Source: an uncultured Aeromonadaceae bacterium (GTDB lineage Bacteria > Pseudomonadota > Gammaproteobacteria > Enterobacterales > Aeromonadaceae). Taken from it: a stretch of DNA of 37,427 bases. The position numbers and the translations under genes are program-made. The stretch is from contig CAMFKP010000039.1 in assembly GCA_945957385.1 (NCBI GenBank), positions 1 through 37,427 of the forward strand, read 5' to 3'. Under the pieces are notes generated by a model. The model saw nothing but the letters and a program-made list of their open reading frames with translations, did no database searches and was not told the origin of the DNA. Shown here piece by piece: positions 24,709-33,036 of the stretch. Every line of letters starts with the position of its first letter. The stretch's first letter is position 1.

Positions 24709-24711
24709 CCC

Positions 24712-26616
24712 ATGACTAACTGGTCCTCAGCGGACGCTCTCAAGGTCTATAACCTGCCTTACTGGGGCGGTGGCTTTTTTCATCTAGACGACAATGGCAA
24801 TGTGGTCGTGGCGCCGGATAAGCGCCATCCGGAACACCGCATTTCGCTCGTCGACATTATCGAGGAGCTGCGCAAGCAGGGTTACGCTGCCCCTGTTTTG
24901 TTGCGATTCCCGGATATCATCAAGAGTCGGGTGGATGCGCTGTTCGGCGCGTTCCAGCAGGCGATTGAAAGTTATGGTTACGAAGGACGCTACCAGTGCG
25001 TCTATCCGATCAAGGTGAACCAGCAAAACCAGGTGATCGAGTCCATCGCCCGGGCCTACGACGACAAACCGCGTCTGGGTCTGGAAGCCGGCTCCAAGCC
25101 TGAATTGCTGGCCGTGCTGTCTCATCGTCATGAGCACGGAACCGTGATCGTCTGCAACGGCTACAAGGATCGCGAATATGTTCGCCACGCCCTGCTGGGT
25201 GGCGTGATGGGGCATGATGTTTACATCGTGGTCGAGAAGCCTTCCGAGCTGGAGCTGGTGCTGGATGAAGCCGAGCGCCTGAATGTGGCGCCGCGCATCG
25301 GTGTGCGCGCCCGCCTGGCGCACCAGAGCGCCGGCAAGTGGCAGGCCAGTGGTGGCGAGAAGTCAAAGTTCGGCCTCTCCGCGGCGCAGATCCTGCGTCT
25401 GGTGGAGCGCTTGCGTGAACTGGGCAAGCTCGAATGGTTGCAACTGGTGCATTTCCACCTCGGCTCACAGATTGCGAACATCCGCGATATTCAAAGCGGG
25501 ATCCGCGAGTGCGGCCGTTTCTATGCTGAACTGCGTCGTCTCGGCGCGGCGATTGACGTCGTTGACGTCGGCGGTGGCCTGGGCGTGGACTACGAAGGTT
25601 CCCGTTCGCAAAGCCATTGCTCGGCAAACTACAGCCTGCGGGAGTATGCCAACAATGTCGTCTGGGGCATTGGCGACGTCTGCCGCGAGTTTGATCTGCC
25701 GCATCCGACCATCATCAGTGAGTCTGGGCGTGCCATCACGGCGCACCACGCCGTGCTGATCTCCAACGTCATCGGTACCGAGAAGGTACACGAACGCGAG
25801 CTGGATGCGCCGGACGAGACTGCACCCTTGTTGCTGCAGAACATGTGGCGAAGCTGGCTGGAGCTCAACGAGGAGGATCCGGGTCTGCTGGAAATCTTCC
25901 ATGACTCGGTCGCCGATCTGGCCGACGTGCACAGCCAATACACCATGGGCTTGATGACGCTGACTGAACGCGCCTGGGCTGAAGAGCTGCACCTGAACCT
26001 GTGCCTGCGCGTCAAGACGCTGCTCAATCCGATCAACCGCCAGCACAGAGCCATGCTCGACGACCTGAACGAGAAGCTGGCTGACAAGTGCTTCGTCAAC
26101 TTCTCGTTGTTCCAGTCGTTGCCGGATGCATGGGGCATCGACCAGATCTTCCCTGTGATGCCGCTGTCTGGTCTGAACCGTCCGCCGGTACGTCGTGGTG
26201 TGGTGCTCGACATCACCTGTGACTCCGATGGCATGGTCGATCACTATGTGGATGGGGTCGGGGTCGAGACCACGCTGCCGATGCCGGAGTTTGCCGACGA
26301 CGAAACCTGCTATATGGGCTTCTTCCTGGTTGGCGCCTATCAGGAGATCCTGGGCGATCTGCACAACCTGTTCGGCGATACCCATAGCGCCGATATCTGC
26401 CTGGATGAACATGGCAAGCCGGTCATCAGCCATATCATTCGTGGCGATACCGTCGATAACCTGCTGCGTTACGTCAACATCAACCCGGAGCGCATCCGCG
26501 AAAACTACGAGGCGCTGGTGGCCAATCCGTCACTGGATGCCGAGACGCGCGCCGCGCTGCTGGCCGATCTGGATGCTGGTCTGCACGGCTACGCCTACCT
26601 CGAGGATGACGAGTAA
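24712..26616 (+). CDS. speA: Biosynthetic arginine decarboxylase
   Basis: A PLP enzyme converting arginine to agmatine, the entry to putrescine synthesis through SpeB. The protein has 634 residues, about 24 shorter than E. coli SpeA at the N-terminus. The alanine-racemase-fold barrel carries the PLP lysine K101 (YPIKVNQ) and conserved GLEAGSKPELLAVL, VCNGYKDREY, SGGEKSKFGL, HFHLGSQIANIRDI and DVGGGLGVDYEG. The second domain has ITCDSDGMVDHYVDG and FFLVGAYQEILGDLHNLFGDT, and it ends GLHGYAYLEDDE. It has a long structured leader and a strong terminator. No speB is present in the window. Confidence 0.97.
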   Translation: MTNWSSADALKVYNLPYWGGGFFHLDDNGNVVVAPDKRHPEHRISLVDIIEELRKQGYAAPVLLRFPDIIKSRVDALFGAFQQAIESYGYEGRYQCVYPIKVNQQNQVIESIARAYDDKPRLGLEAGSKPELLAVLSHRHEHGTVIVCNGYKDREYVRHALLGGVMGHDVYIVVEKPSELELVLDEAERLNVAPRIGVRARLAHQSAGKWQASGGEKSKFGLSAAQILRLVERLRELGKLEWLQLVHFHLGSQIANIRDIQSGIRECGRFYAELRRLGAAIDVVDVGGGLGVDYEGSRSQSHCSANYSLREYANNVVWGIGDVCREFDLPHPTIISESGRAITAHHAVLISNVIGTEKVHERELDAPDETAPLLLQNMWRSWLELNEEDPGLLEIFHDSVADLADVHSQYTMGLMTLTERAWAEELHLNLCLRVKTLLNPINRQHRAMLDDLNEKLADKCFVNFSLFQSLPDAWGIDQIFPVMPLSGLNRPPVRRGVVLDITCDSDGMVDHYVDGVGVETTLPMPEFADDETCYMGFFLVGAYQEILGDLHNLFGDTHSADICLDEHGKPVISHIIRGDTVDNLLRYVNINPERIRENYEALVANPSLDAETRAALLADLDAGLHGYAYLEDDE

Positions 26617-26646
26617 TCGTCGCAGTTATCTCGATGGTGCACAGAT

Positions 26647-26675
26647 AAAAAACCCCGCAGCGCGGGGTTTTTTTT
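26647..26675 (+). terminator. Two-way terminator between speA and the BI-1 gene
   Basis: CCCCGC (26653-26658) and GCGGGG (26662-26667) around AGC, flanked by six A residues on the left and eight T residues on the right, so it can terminate both convergent genes. Confidence 0.93.
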
Positions 26676-26692
26676 ATCATCGGCGCTGTTGC

Positions 26693-27349
26693 TTAGCGGT
26701 TGCGGGACATGATCTGCAGGATGCGCAGGAACAGGTTGATGATGTCCATATACAGGGCGGCGGCAGAGTCGATGGCATTGTCCAGCGTGCGCGGCAGGCT
26801 GTTGGCCTGGCTCCAGTCATAGGCGATGTAGCCGCAGAAAATCACCGCCACCGCCCAGTCCAGCAGCGGATGGTGGATGTTGAAGATGAACACCTCGACC
26901 AGCTCGACGATGATCACCAGCAGCAGCGCCATGGTCAGTGCCGGCGCGATGCGTTGGAAGAACGCAGGGAACAGGCTGCCCAGACACATCATGCCGACCG
27001 TGACCAGGGTAGTGACGCGCAGCGCGTCGTAGACCAGCAGCGGGTCATACTGGCTGATCACCAGATTGATGACCAGGCCGAATGGAATCACCACCAGGTT
27101 GTAACCGAGGAAACTGACCAGCGGATTGCTGGAGTGGCGGAACAGGTAGATACCGGCCAGGCAGCAGAGCGCATAGCCGATGAAAAACAGCAACTGCGGG
27201 ATCTGGGCAATCGCCGCCGGGGAGATGTTGGCCACCATCAACCAGTTGATGACAAAGCCCCACAGCAGGGTCAGGCCGATCGCGAAGTTATATTGTGCCG
27301 GACTCAGTGTGCCACTGCGGTCGTCGCCAGGAACAATGTCCATATCCAT
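26693..27349 (-). CDS. Bax inhibitor-1 (BI-1/YccA-like) family membrane protein
   Basis: A 218-residue protein made almost wholly of seven hydrophobic segments, with the C-terminal acidic/tyrosine signature VIFCGYIAYDWSQA and the end AAALYMDIINLFLRILQI that mark the BI-1 family. Bacterial members include YccA, an inhibitor of FtsH, and pH-sensitive calcium leak channels; which role applies is unknown. The ATG at 27349 has GGAGC (complement of 27357-27361) 7 bases before it. It is convergent with speA across a shared terminator. Confidence 0.88.
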   Translation of the reverse strand: MDMDIVPGDDRSGTLSPAQYNFAIGLTLLWGFVINWLMVANISPAAIAQIPQLLFFIGYALCCLAGIYLFRHSSNPLVSFLGYNLVVIPFGLVINLVISQYDPLLVYDALRVTTLVTVGMMCLGSLFPAFFQRIAPALTMALLLVIIVELVEVFIFNIHHPLLDWAVAVIFCGYIAYDWSQANSLPRTLDNAIDSAAALYMDIINLFLRILQIMSRNR

Positions 27350-27596
27350 AAAGAGTGCTCCAAATAATCAGTAGTGAAGGGCGGCCGGGACAACCTCTGT
27401 CGACGGTCGGCGGTCAGCAGAACATAACTGTTCCGTTTGGAGCAATATTCTGCCCGTCAATTCGTGATGCAGAAACATGATTTATAGTTTGCAGGCATTT
27501 TTTTATTTTTATCTGTTGTTATTTGAGCCGCATTTATTCTGGTCACGAAGGTTGTTTTTTATTTTATGTGACGGGTTTGTTTTATTTGAACGCGAA

Positions 27597-27618
27597 ATTA
27601 TTAAAGTGAATTAATAAT
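27597..27618. repeat. Palindrome ATTATTAA-N6-TTAATAAT
   Basis: Perfect 8-bp arms (27597-27604 and 27611-27618). The same arms, with a 7-base spacer, occur in the palindrome at 888-916. It could be an operator upstream of the PTS gene, or simple AT-rich symmetry. Confidence 0.4.
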
Positions 27619-27707
27619 ATATTTCGTATGCTAATCAATGTGATATGGCGTTTTTCTTCGTGATTAATATTTATTTAAAACAAGCCATCTTATAGTGCAT
27701 ACATGCC

Positions 27708-27723
27708 GTCATGAATGCATGAC
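27708..27723. promoter_or_regulatory. Palindrome GTCATG-AATG-CATGAC
   Basis: Perfect 6-bp arms around AATG. It follows TATAGT (27690-27695), which could be a -10 box, so the palindrome could overlap a start of transcription as an operator. Confidence 0.4.
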
Positions 27724-27936
27724 GCGCAGCGGGGAAATATCGGCGCTATCATGGCGGTTAGCGGGAAATAACACGCTATCCACCTCGCTTTGTGGTCTGG
27801 ATCACGGCTTGCTTGCGAGGTGATATTTCTCCAGTAAATGCCACTTATATCGTCTATCGACGCCGCGTGCCGGCGGGAATAATGCTGTCGACCGCAAGAC
27901 GGTATTGCCTGTGCCCATTATTCCAAGGACGTATCC

Positions 27937-29820
27937 ATGATAGACAACATGACCAATCCCAGGCTGATTTGCCTGGCATTGCACTCGACCAGCAAGGCGG
28001 ATCTGTTCGCCGAGATGGCCGCCATGCTGGCGGCGGACGGTGCGATCAGCGACCGTGACCAGTTTCTTGCCGATGTCTGGGCGCGCGAAGAGCTCGATTG
28101 TACCGGCTTTGAACAGGGCGTGGCGCTGCCCCATGCCAAGAGCGCGGCCGTAGTGCGGCCAGCCCTGGCGATCGGGATCAGCCAGAGCGGCATCGATTAC
28201 GGCGCCGAAGATGGTCAGCCATCACGGCTGATCTTTATGATCGCGTCGCCTAAAGATGGCGCCGATCACCACATCGGCGTGCTGGCCGAACTCTCGACCC
28301 GGCTGCTGGAGCCGGGCTTCATCGAGCAGATGAAGCAGGTGACCACGACCCAGGCGGCGCTGGCGCTGCTGCAACATGGACCCGCCGCCGCGACAGCGGC
28401 GGCCAAGCCGGCGGTAGCACCACCCACACCGGCTGCAGCGCCGGCGGCCGGCGGCATGGCCGCGACGCTCAACCGTCTGAAACAGCACCTGCTGTTTGGC
28501 ACCTCGCACATGATTCCGTTCATCGTCGCCGGTGGCGTGCTGCTGTCGCTGTCGGTCATGCTCAGTGGTAAGGGCGCGGTGCCGGATAGCGGTTTTCTCA
28601 AGGGCATGGCCGAGATGGGGATCGCCGGTCTGACGCTGTTTACCGCCGTGTTGGGCGGCTATATCGCCTATTCGCTGGCCGACAAGCCGGGCCTGGCGCC
28701 GGGCATGATCGGCTCCTGGGTTGCGGTACAGCAGTACCACACCGGGTTCCTCGGCGCGATCTTGGTGGGTTTTATCGCCGGCTATGTGGTGCGGCAACTG
28801 AAACGCATCAAGCTACCGGAGGCGATGACCTCGCTCGGCTCGATCTTCATCTATCCGCTGGTCGGTACCTTCATCGTCTGCAGCATTGTCATGTGGGTCA
28901 TCGGCGAGCCGATTGCCGCCATGATGGCCGGACTCAACGGCTGGCTCTCCGGCATGGCCGGCTCGGGCAAGGTGGTACTGGGCGCCATTCTCGGCGGCAT
29001 GACGGCGTTCGACATGGGCGGCCCGATCAACAAGGTTGCCACCCTGTTTGCCCAGACTCAGGTCAATACCCAGCCCTGGCTGATGGGCGGTGTCGGCATC
29101 GCCATCTGTGTGCCGCCGCTGGGCATGGCACTGGCCACCCTGCTGGCGCCGCGGAAATATAAACGCGAAGAGCGCGAAGCCGGCAAGGCCGCTGCCATCA
29201 TGGGGATGATCGGCATCAGTGAAGGCGCGATCCCGTTTGCCGCGGCCGATCCGGTGCGGGTGATCCCGGCCATCGTTGCCGGGGGGATTGTCGGCAATAT
29301 CACCGGCTTCTTGATGCACAGCATCAACCATGCACCCTGGGGCGGCTGGATCGTGTTGCCGGTAGTCGAAGGCAAGTTTGGTTACATTCTCGGTACCATT
29401 CTCGGTGCGCTGACCACGGCGCTGCTGGTTAACCTGCTGAAGAAGCCGGTCAGCGACGAGGATGAGGTCGCCGCGGTGGCCGATGACAGCGTGACCCAGA
29501 TCGAGAGCGAAGGCGAGGCCGACGTGCTGGCGATCACCGCCTGTCCATCCGGGGTAGCGCACACCTTCCTGGCGGCCAAGAGCCTGCAGAAGGCGGCCAA
29601 CAAGCTGGGCATCAAGCTGAAGGTAGAGACCCAGGGGGCGAATGGCATCGTCAACCGCATCACCGCCAAAGATGTGGCCCACGCCAGCGCGGTGATCCTG
29701 GCCCATGATGTGGCGGTCAAGGAAGCCGAGCGGTTTGCTGGGTTGCCGGTACGCGATGTGCGCACCAAGGAGGCGATCCACCACCCGGAACAACTGCTGG
29801 CGGAGTTTGTGCGCCGCTGA
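27937..29820 (+). CDS. Fructose-type PTS permease, fused EIIA-EIIC-EIIB
   Basis: A single-chain phosphotransferase permease of 627 residues that imports and phosphorylates a sugar, fructose or a related hexose by family. EIIA domain (about 5-150) with phospho-histidine H66 (GVALPHAKS); a Pro/Ala linker (about 150-170); EIIC with about eight to ten membrane segments (about 175-500; FGTSHMIPFIVAGGV, AFDMGGPINKVA, GISEGAIPFAAADP); EIIB (about 528-627) with phospho-cysteine C536 (ITACPSGVAHT, normally CPTGIAHT). The order A-C-B is unusual: fused fructose permeases are more often A-B-C. No fruK or HPr gene accompanies it, so the true sugar is open. SD AAGGA precedes the ATG by 7 bases. A terminator follows. 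Confidence 0.88.
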   Translation: MIDNMTNPRLICLALHSTSKADLFAEMAAMLAADGAISDRDQFLADVWAREELDCTGFEQGVALPHAKSAAVVRPALAIGISQSGIDYGAEDGQPSRLIFMIASPKDGADHHIGVLAELSTRLLEPGFIEQMKQVTTTQAALALLQHGPAAATAAAKPAVAPPTPAAAPAAGGMAATLNRLKQHLLFGTSHMIPFIVAGGVLLSLSVMLSGKGAVPDSGFLKGMAEMGIAGLTLFTAVLGGYIAYSLADKPGLAPGMIGSWVAVQQYHTGFLGAILVGFIAGYVVRQLKRIKLPEAMTSLGSIFIYPLVGTFIVCSIVMWVIGEPIAAMMAGLNGWLSGMAGSGKVVLGAILGGMTAFDMGGPINKVATLFAQTQVNTQPWLMGGVGIAICVPPLGMALATLLAPRKYKREEREAGKAAAIMGMIGISEGAIPFAAADPVRVIPAIVAGGIVGNITGFLMHSINHAPWGGWIVLPVVEGKFGYILGTILGALTTALLVNLLKKPVSDEDEVAAVADDSVTQIESEGEADVLAITACPSGVAHTFLAAKSLQKAANKLGIKLKVETQGANGIVNRITAKDVAHASAVILAHDVAVKEAERFAGLPVRDVRTKEAIHHPEQLLAEFVRR

Positions 29821-29878
29821 GATTTGGTGTCCTGGGAGTCGGAGCCGCGTCAGCCATGATGCGGTTCTGAAGGTGACC

Positions 29879-29902
29879 AGCCCCGCAGTGCGGGGCTTTT
29901 TT
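29879..29902 (+). terminator. Intrinsic terminator after the PTS gene
   Basis: AGCCCCGC (29879-29886) and GCGGGGCT (29890-29897) form an 8-bp stem with loop AGT, followed by a T run. The minus strand has no T tract, so it is not an evident terminator for nth. Confidence 0.9.
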
Positions 29903-29955
29903 ATGTGGCGAATGGTGCGGTGCGCGCCGCAGGCAAGCCGCGCTGCCTGCAGGCG

Positions 29956-30591
29956 TCAGATCTCTGTCTTGTCTTTAAATTCGCACAGATCTTCAATCAG
30001 ACAGGAGCCACAGCGCGGCTTGCGTGCCACGCAGGTGTAGCGACCGTGCAAGATCAGCCAGTGGTGTACGTCGAGCTTGAACTCGGCCGGCACGACCTTC
30101 AGCAGCTTCTGTTCTACCGCGTCGACATCCTTGCCGACGGCAAAGCCGGTACGGTTGCTGACGCGAAAGATGTGAGTGTCGACGGCAATCGTTGGCCAGC
30201 CAAACGCGGTGTTGAGCACCACATTCGCGGTCTTTCTGCCCACGCCGGGGAGGGCCTCGAGCGCGGCTCTGTCTTGCGGGACGTCACCATTGTGCCGGGC
30301 CAGCAGCTGGGCACAGGTCTTGATGATGTTCTCGGCCTTGGCGTTATACAGACCTATGGTCTTGATGTACTCCTTGAGACCTTCCACCCCGAGCGCCAGT
30401 ATGGCGGCCGGGGTGTTGGCCACCGGATAGAGACGATCCGTCGCCTTGTTGACGCTGACATCGGTGGCCTGTGCCGACAGGATCACCGCAATCAGCAGTT
30501 CGAACGGTGTGCTGTAGTTCAGCTCGGTGGTCGGATGCGGATTGGCCGCTCGTAACCGCTCGAGGATCTGGCGCCGCTTGGCGTTGTTCAT
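29956..30591 (-). CDS. nth: Endonuclease III
   Basis: A bifunctional DNA glycosylase/AP lyase that removes oxidised pyrimidines. From the ATG at 30591 (SD GGAGGA just upstream) the protein has 211 residues, the same as E. coli. The helix-hairpin-helix LPGVGRKTANVV holds the catalytic K120, and D138 is in AVDTHIF. The four-cysteine iron-sulfur cluster (C-x6-C-x2-C-x5-C) is complete at the C-terminus (CVARKPRCGSCLIEDLC). It is the last gene of the rsx operon, 12 bases after rsxE, as in E. coli. Confidence 0.97.
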   Translation of the reverse strand: MNNAKRRQILERLRAANPHPTTELNYSTPFELLIAVILSAQATDVSVNKATDRLYPVANTPAAILALGVEGLKEYIKTIGLYNAKAENIIKTCAQLLARHNGDVPQDRAALEALPGVGRKTANVVLNTAFGWPTIAVDTHIFRVSNRTGFAVGKDVDAVEQKLLKVVPAEFKLDVHHWLILHGRYTCVARKPRCGSCLIEDLCEFKDKTEI

Positions 30592-30603
30592 CACTCCTCC
30601 GGC

Positions 30604-31299
30604 TTAGAGCTGGGTGGCGCGGGCGCGTTCAATCACCGGCGCGGCGGTCGAAGTTTGTCGCGCGAACAGCGCGTTGATCATGTTCTTCAGCGCAATCAGC
30701 AGCCCTAGCACCAGAAAGCCGCCGGGCGGCAGGATTGCCAGCAGGAAACCACTGTCACCCTGGGTGACCTGAATGCGCAGCACCGCCGCCCAGCTGCCGA
30801 GCAGGGTGTCGACACCGGCAAACAGCGTGCCCTGACCCAGAACTTCACGGATCCCGCCGAGGACGACCAGTACGGCCGTGAAGCCCAAGCCCATCATCAG
30901 ACCATCAAATGCCGACAGCAGGGCCGGATTGCGGTTGGCAAAGGCTTCAAGACGGCCGATTACCAGACAGTTGGTGACAATCAGCGCGATAAAAATGCCG
31001 AGGGATTGGTACAGCGCGCTGGTGTAGGCCTTCATCAGCAGCTCCACACAGGTGACGAACGCCGCGATGATCAGCACATAGATGGGGATGCGGATCTCGG
31101 TGGGGATCCACTGCCGCACCAGGGCGACGACAAAGTTGGACAGCGTCATCACCAGCATGGTCGCCATGCCCAATCCCAGCGCATTGGCGGCGGTGGTGGT
31201 GACGGCCATCGTCGGGCACATGCCGAGGATCTGTACCAGGGCCGCGTTGTTTTTCCACAATCCGTCTTTTGCGACGTCGCTCCAGGCGTGCTTTGACAT
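30604..31299 (-). CDS. rsxE: Electron transport complex subunit RsxE
   Basis: A 231-residue integral membrane subunit of the Rsx/Rnf complex, which couples NADH oxidation and reduction of a low-potential acceptor to ion flow and, in E. coli, keeps SoxR reduced. Motifs: [23 protein letters not shown] at the start with the conserved half-channel cysteine, and a second cysteine in [11 protein letters not shown]. The ATG at 31299 is chosen for its SD (AGGAG); the ATG at 31323 would overlap rsxG. It is a paralogue of RsxA. Confidence 0.95.
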   Translation of the reverse strand: MSKHAWSDVAKDGLWKNNAALVQILGMCPTMAVTTTAANALGLGMATMLVMTLSNFVVALVRQWIPTEIRIPIYVLIIAAFVTCVELLMKAYTSALYQSLGIFIALIVTNCLVIGRLEAFANRNPALLSAFDGLMMGLGFTAVLVVLGGIREVLGQGTLFAGVDTLLGSWAAVLRIQVTQGDSGFLLAILPPGGFLVLGLLIALKNMINALFARQTSTAAPVIERARATQL

Positions 31300-31309
31300 G
31301 GTGCTCTCC

Positions 31310-31996
31310 TTATTCCGCGGCATGGGGGCAGGGCTGGCCCGAGGTTAACAGCTCTGGGTGCTCCTGGATCAGCAGCAACACGGCGCGCACGCCGCCGACC
31401 ACGGCACGGGGGGTGATGGTGGCGCCGGTGAACGAGTCAAACTCGCCGCCATCTTTGCGCACCGCCCAACGGCTGTCTGACCGGCCGTTGAGGTGCTGAC
31501 CGGTAAAGTGGTCGATCCAGCTGGATTTGCTGCGTTCAATCTTGTCGCCCAACCCCGGGGTTTCGTGGTGCTCCAGCACCTGAACCCGGCTGACCTTGCC
31601 ATCTGCGGTCACCGCCGACAGCAGACGGATGGCGCCGGAATAACCGTTCGGTGCCACGGATTCGACGATGTAGCCGCTGATGCGATCGCCCTGCCGTGCC
31701 ACATACACCGGATGCGGCGCATCATTGCCCAGGTATTCGCGGTTTTGCAGCAAGATGCAGCTGCCGGCCAGATCGTTGTCATAGCTGTGGGCGGGCAACA
31801 TCTGTTGCAGCGTCTGCTGCAGCTGTTGTTCCGCCTGACGGGCAATCACATCACGAGTGAAATAATCGGTTATCGCGATCAGTGCGGTGCAGACCACCGC
31901 AAACAGCGCCAGGCGGCCGCCATTACGGCGCAGCGCCGCGGCCAGGCCCAATAGCTGGCTGGTCGGTGTCGATGAGGCAGAAGGGTGTTGATGCAT
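31310..31996 (-). CDS. rsxG: Electron transport complex subunit RsxG
   Basis: A 228-residue flavoprotein subunit with one N-terminal membrane anchor (about 28-46) and a periplasmic domain. FMN is attached covalently through a threonine by the Ftp/ApbE transferase; the acceptor motif here is DSFTGATIT. Upstream [12 protein letters not shown] is also typical of the family. It is cotranscribed, with 4 bases between it and rsxD. Confidence 0.95.
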   Translation of the reverse strand: MHQHPSASSTPTSQLLGLAAALRRNGGRLALFAVVCTALIAITDYFTRDVIARQAEQQLQQTLQQMLPAHSYDNDLAGSCILLQNREYLGNDAPHPVYVARQGDRISGYIVESVAPNGYSGAIRLLSAVTADGKVSRVQVLEHHETPGLGDKIERSKSSWIDHFTGQHLNGRSDSRWAVRKDGGEFDSFTGATITPRAVVGGVRAVLLLIQEHPELLTSGQPCPHAAE

Positions 31997-32000
31997 GGGG

Positions 32001-33029
32001 TTACTTTCCGTAAATGGCCGGGCGGCTGCAGGAATCGATCAGCGGCACCAGGATGTTGACCAGCAGAACCGAGAAGGCGACGGCATCAGGATAACCGCCC
32101 CAGCTGCGAATGATGAAGACCAGCAGCCCGATCAGTGCGCCATAGATCAGCCGGCCGCGCGGTGTGGTGGCTGCCGTGACCGGATCGGTGGCGATGAAGA
32201 AGGCGCCAAGCATGGTTGCGCCGGAGAGCAGCTGCAGCAGCGGTGCCATGAATTGCTCCGGATGCAGGCCATGGGCGATGGCGGCGCAGAGGGTCAATGA
32301 CAGCAGCATGGCGGTCGGGATCTGCCAGGCGATGGTGCCAATCAGGATCAGGAACAGGCCGCCGGCCAGAAACGCCAGATTGACCCATTCCCAACCGACA
32401 CCGGCCCACTGGCCAAACTGCGGCTGGGCGTGGATGGTACTGAGGTCGCGCCCCATCCCCAACTGGGTTTTCATGCTATCCAGCGGCGTAGCCGACGTGA
32501 CGCCGTCGATGGTATGACGCCAATGGGCCGCCTCGGAGTGCAGGATCGCCTGCATCGCCTGTAGCAGATCAGGCTGGGCCGTGCCCAGGCCAAGGGGCGG
32601 CTGCCAGCTGGTCATCTGGCTAGGGAATGACACCAGCAGCAGCACATAACCGACCATGGCCGGATTGAACGGGTTTTGCCCCAAGCCTCCGTAGAGTTGC
32701 TTGGCGACAATAATGGCAAAGGCTGTCCCAATGACCACCAGCCACCACGGCGCCAATGGCGGCAAGGCGACGGCCAGCAAGGCGCCGGTCAGCAGGGCGC
32801 TGCTGTCTTGCAGGTGGCGCCCGATGGGGCGGCGGCGCAATGCCAGGATCAGGGCTTCGCTACCAGCGGCGGTCAGCAGCGCCAGCATTAACTGCACCAG
32901 GACACCGGCACCGAAGAAATAGCACTGGGTTGCGATGCCCGGGATCAGGGCGGCCAACACCCAGCGCATCATGGTCGCCGTCTTCTGTTGGCTGTGGCCG
33001 TGGGGGGCACTGGCAATCGTAAAAGCCAT
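32001..33029 (-). CDS. rsxD: Electron transport complex subunit RsxD
   Basis: An integral membrane subunit of 342 residues with about nine helices. The start at 33029 gives MAFTIASAPHGHSQQKTATMM, the usual N-terminus; the frame continues open upstream into the rsxC repeats, which is not meaningful. Motifs include KQLYGGLGQNPFNPAMVGY, the FMN-linked threonine in GVTSATPLDSMK, and FFIATDPVTAATTPRGR near the C-terminus. It starts 7 bases after rsxC, with GGAG upstream. Confidence 0.95.
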   Translation of the reverse strand: MAFTIASAPHGHSQQKTATMMRWVLAALIPGIATQCYFFGAGVLVQLMLALLTAAGSEALILALRRRPIGRHLQDSSALLTGALLAVALPPLAPWWLVVIGTAFAIIVAKQLYGGLGQNPFNPAMVGYVLLLVSFPSQMTSWQPPLGLGTAQPDLLQAMQAILHSEAAHWRHTIDGVTSATPLDSMKTQLGMGRDLSTIHAQPQFGQWAGVGWEWVNLAFLAGGLFLILIGTIAWQIPTAMLLSLTLCAAIAHGLHPEQFMAPLLQLLSGATMLGAFFIATDPVTAATTPRGRLIYGALIGLLVFIIRSWGGYPDAVAFSVLLVNILVPLIDSCSRPAIYGK

Positions 33030-33036
33030 GGCGCTG

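Larger units (their letters stand above)
27450..27936. other. AT-rich spacer upstream of the PTS gene
   Basis: No gene is seen in this stretch. 27470-27700 is strikingly AT-rich against the rest of the window and probably holds the promoters. It contains two perfect palindromes (27597-27618 and 27708-27723) and two TGTGA half-sites (in TATGTGACG near 27566 and AATGTGATA near 27638), which could be CRP contacts but lack a proper second half. No complete Cra/FruR box was found. Confidence 0.45.

Noticed and set aside
26195..27367. 390-codon + strand frame overlapping the speA end and the BI-1 gene
   Set aside because: It runs through a strong terminator and in antisense through a recognisable membrane protein gene.
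27560..27650. CRP site upstream of the PTS gene
   Set aside because: Two TGTGA half-sites are present but neither has a matching TCACA at the right spacing.
28813..29793. 326-codon - strand frame opposite the PTS gene
   Set aside because: His/Arg/Gly-rich antisense shadow of a clear EIIC-EIIB sequence.
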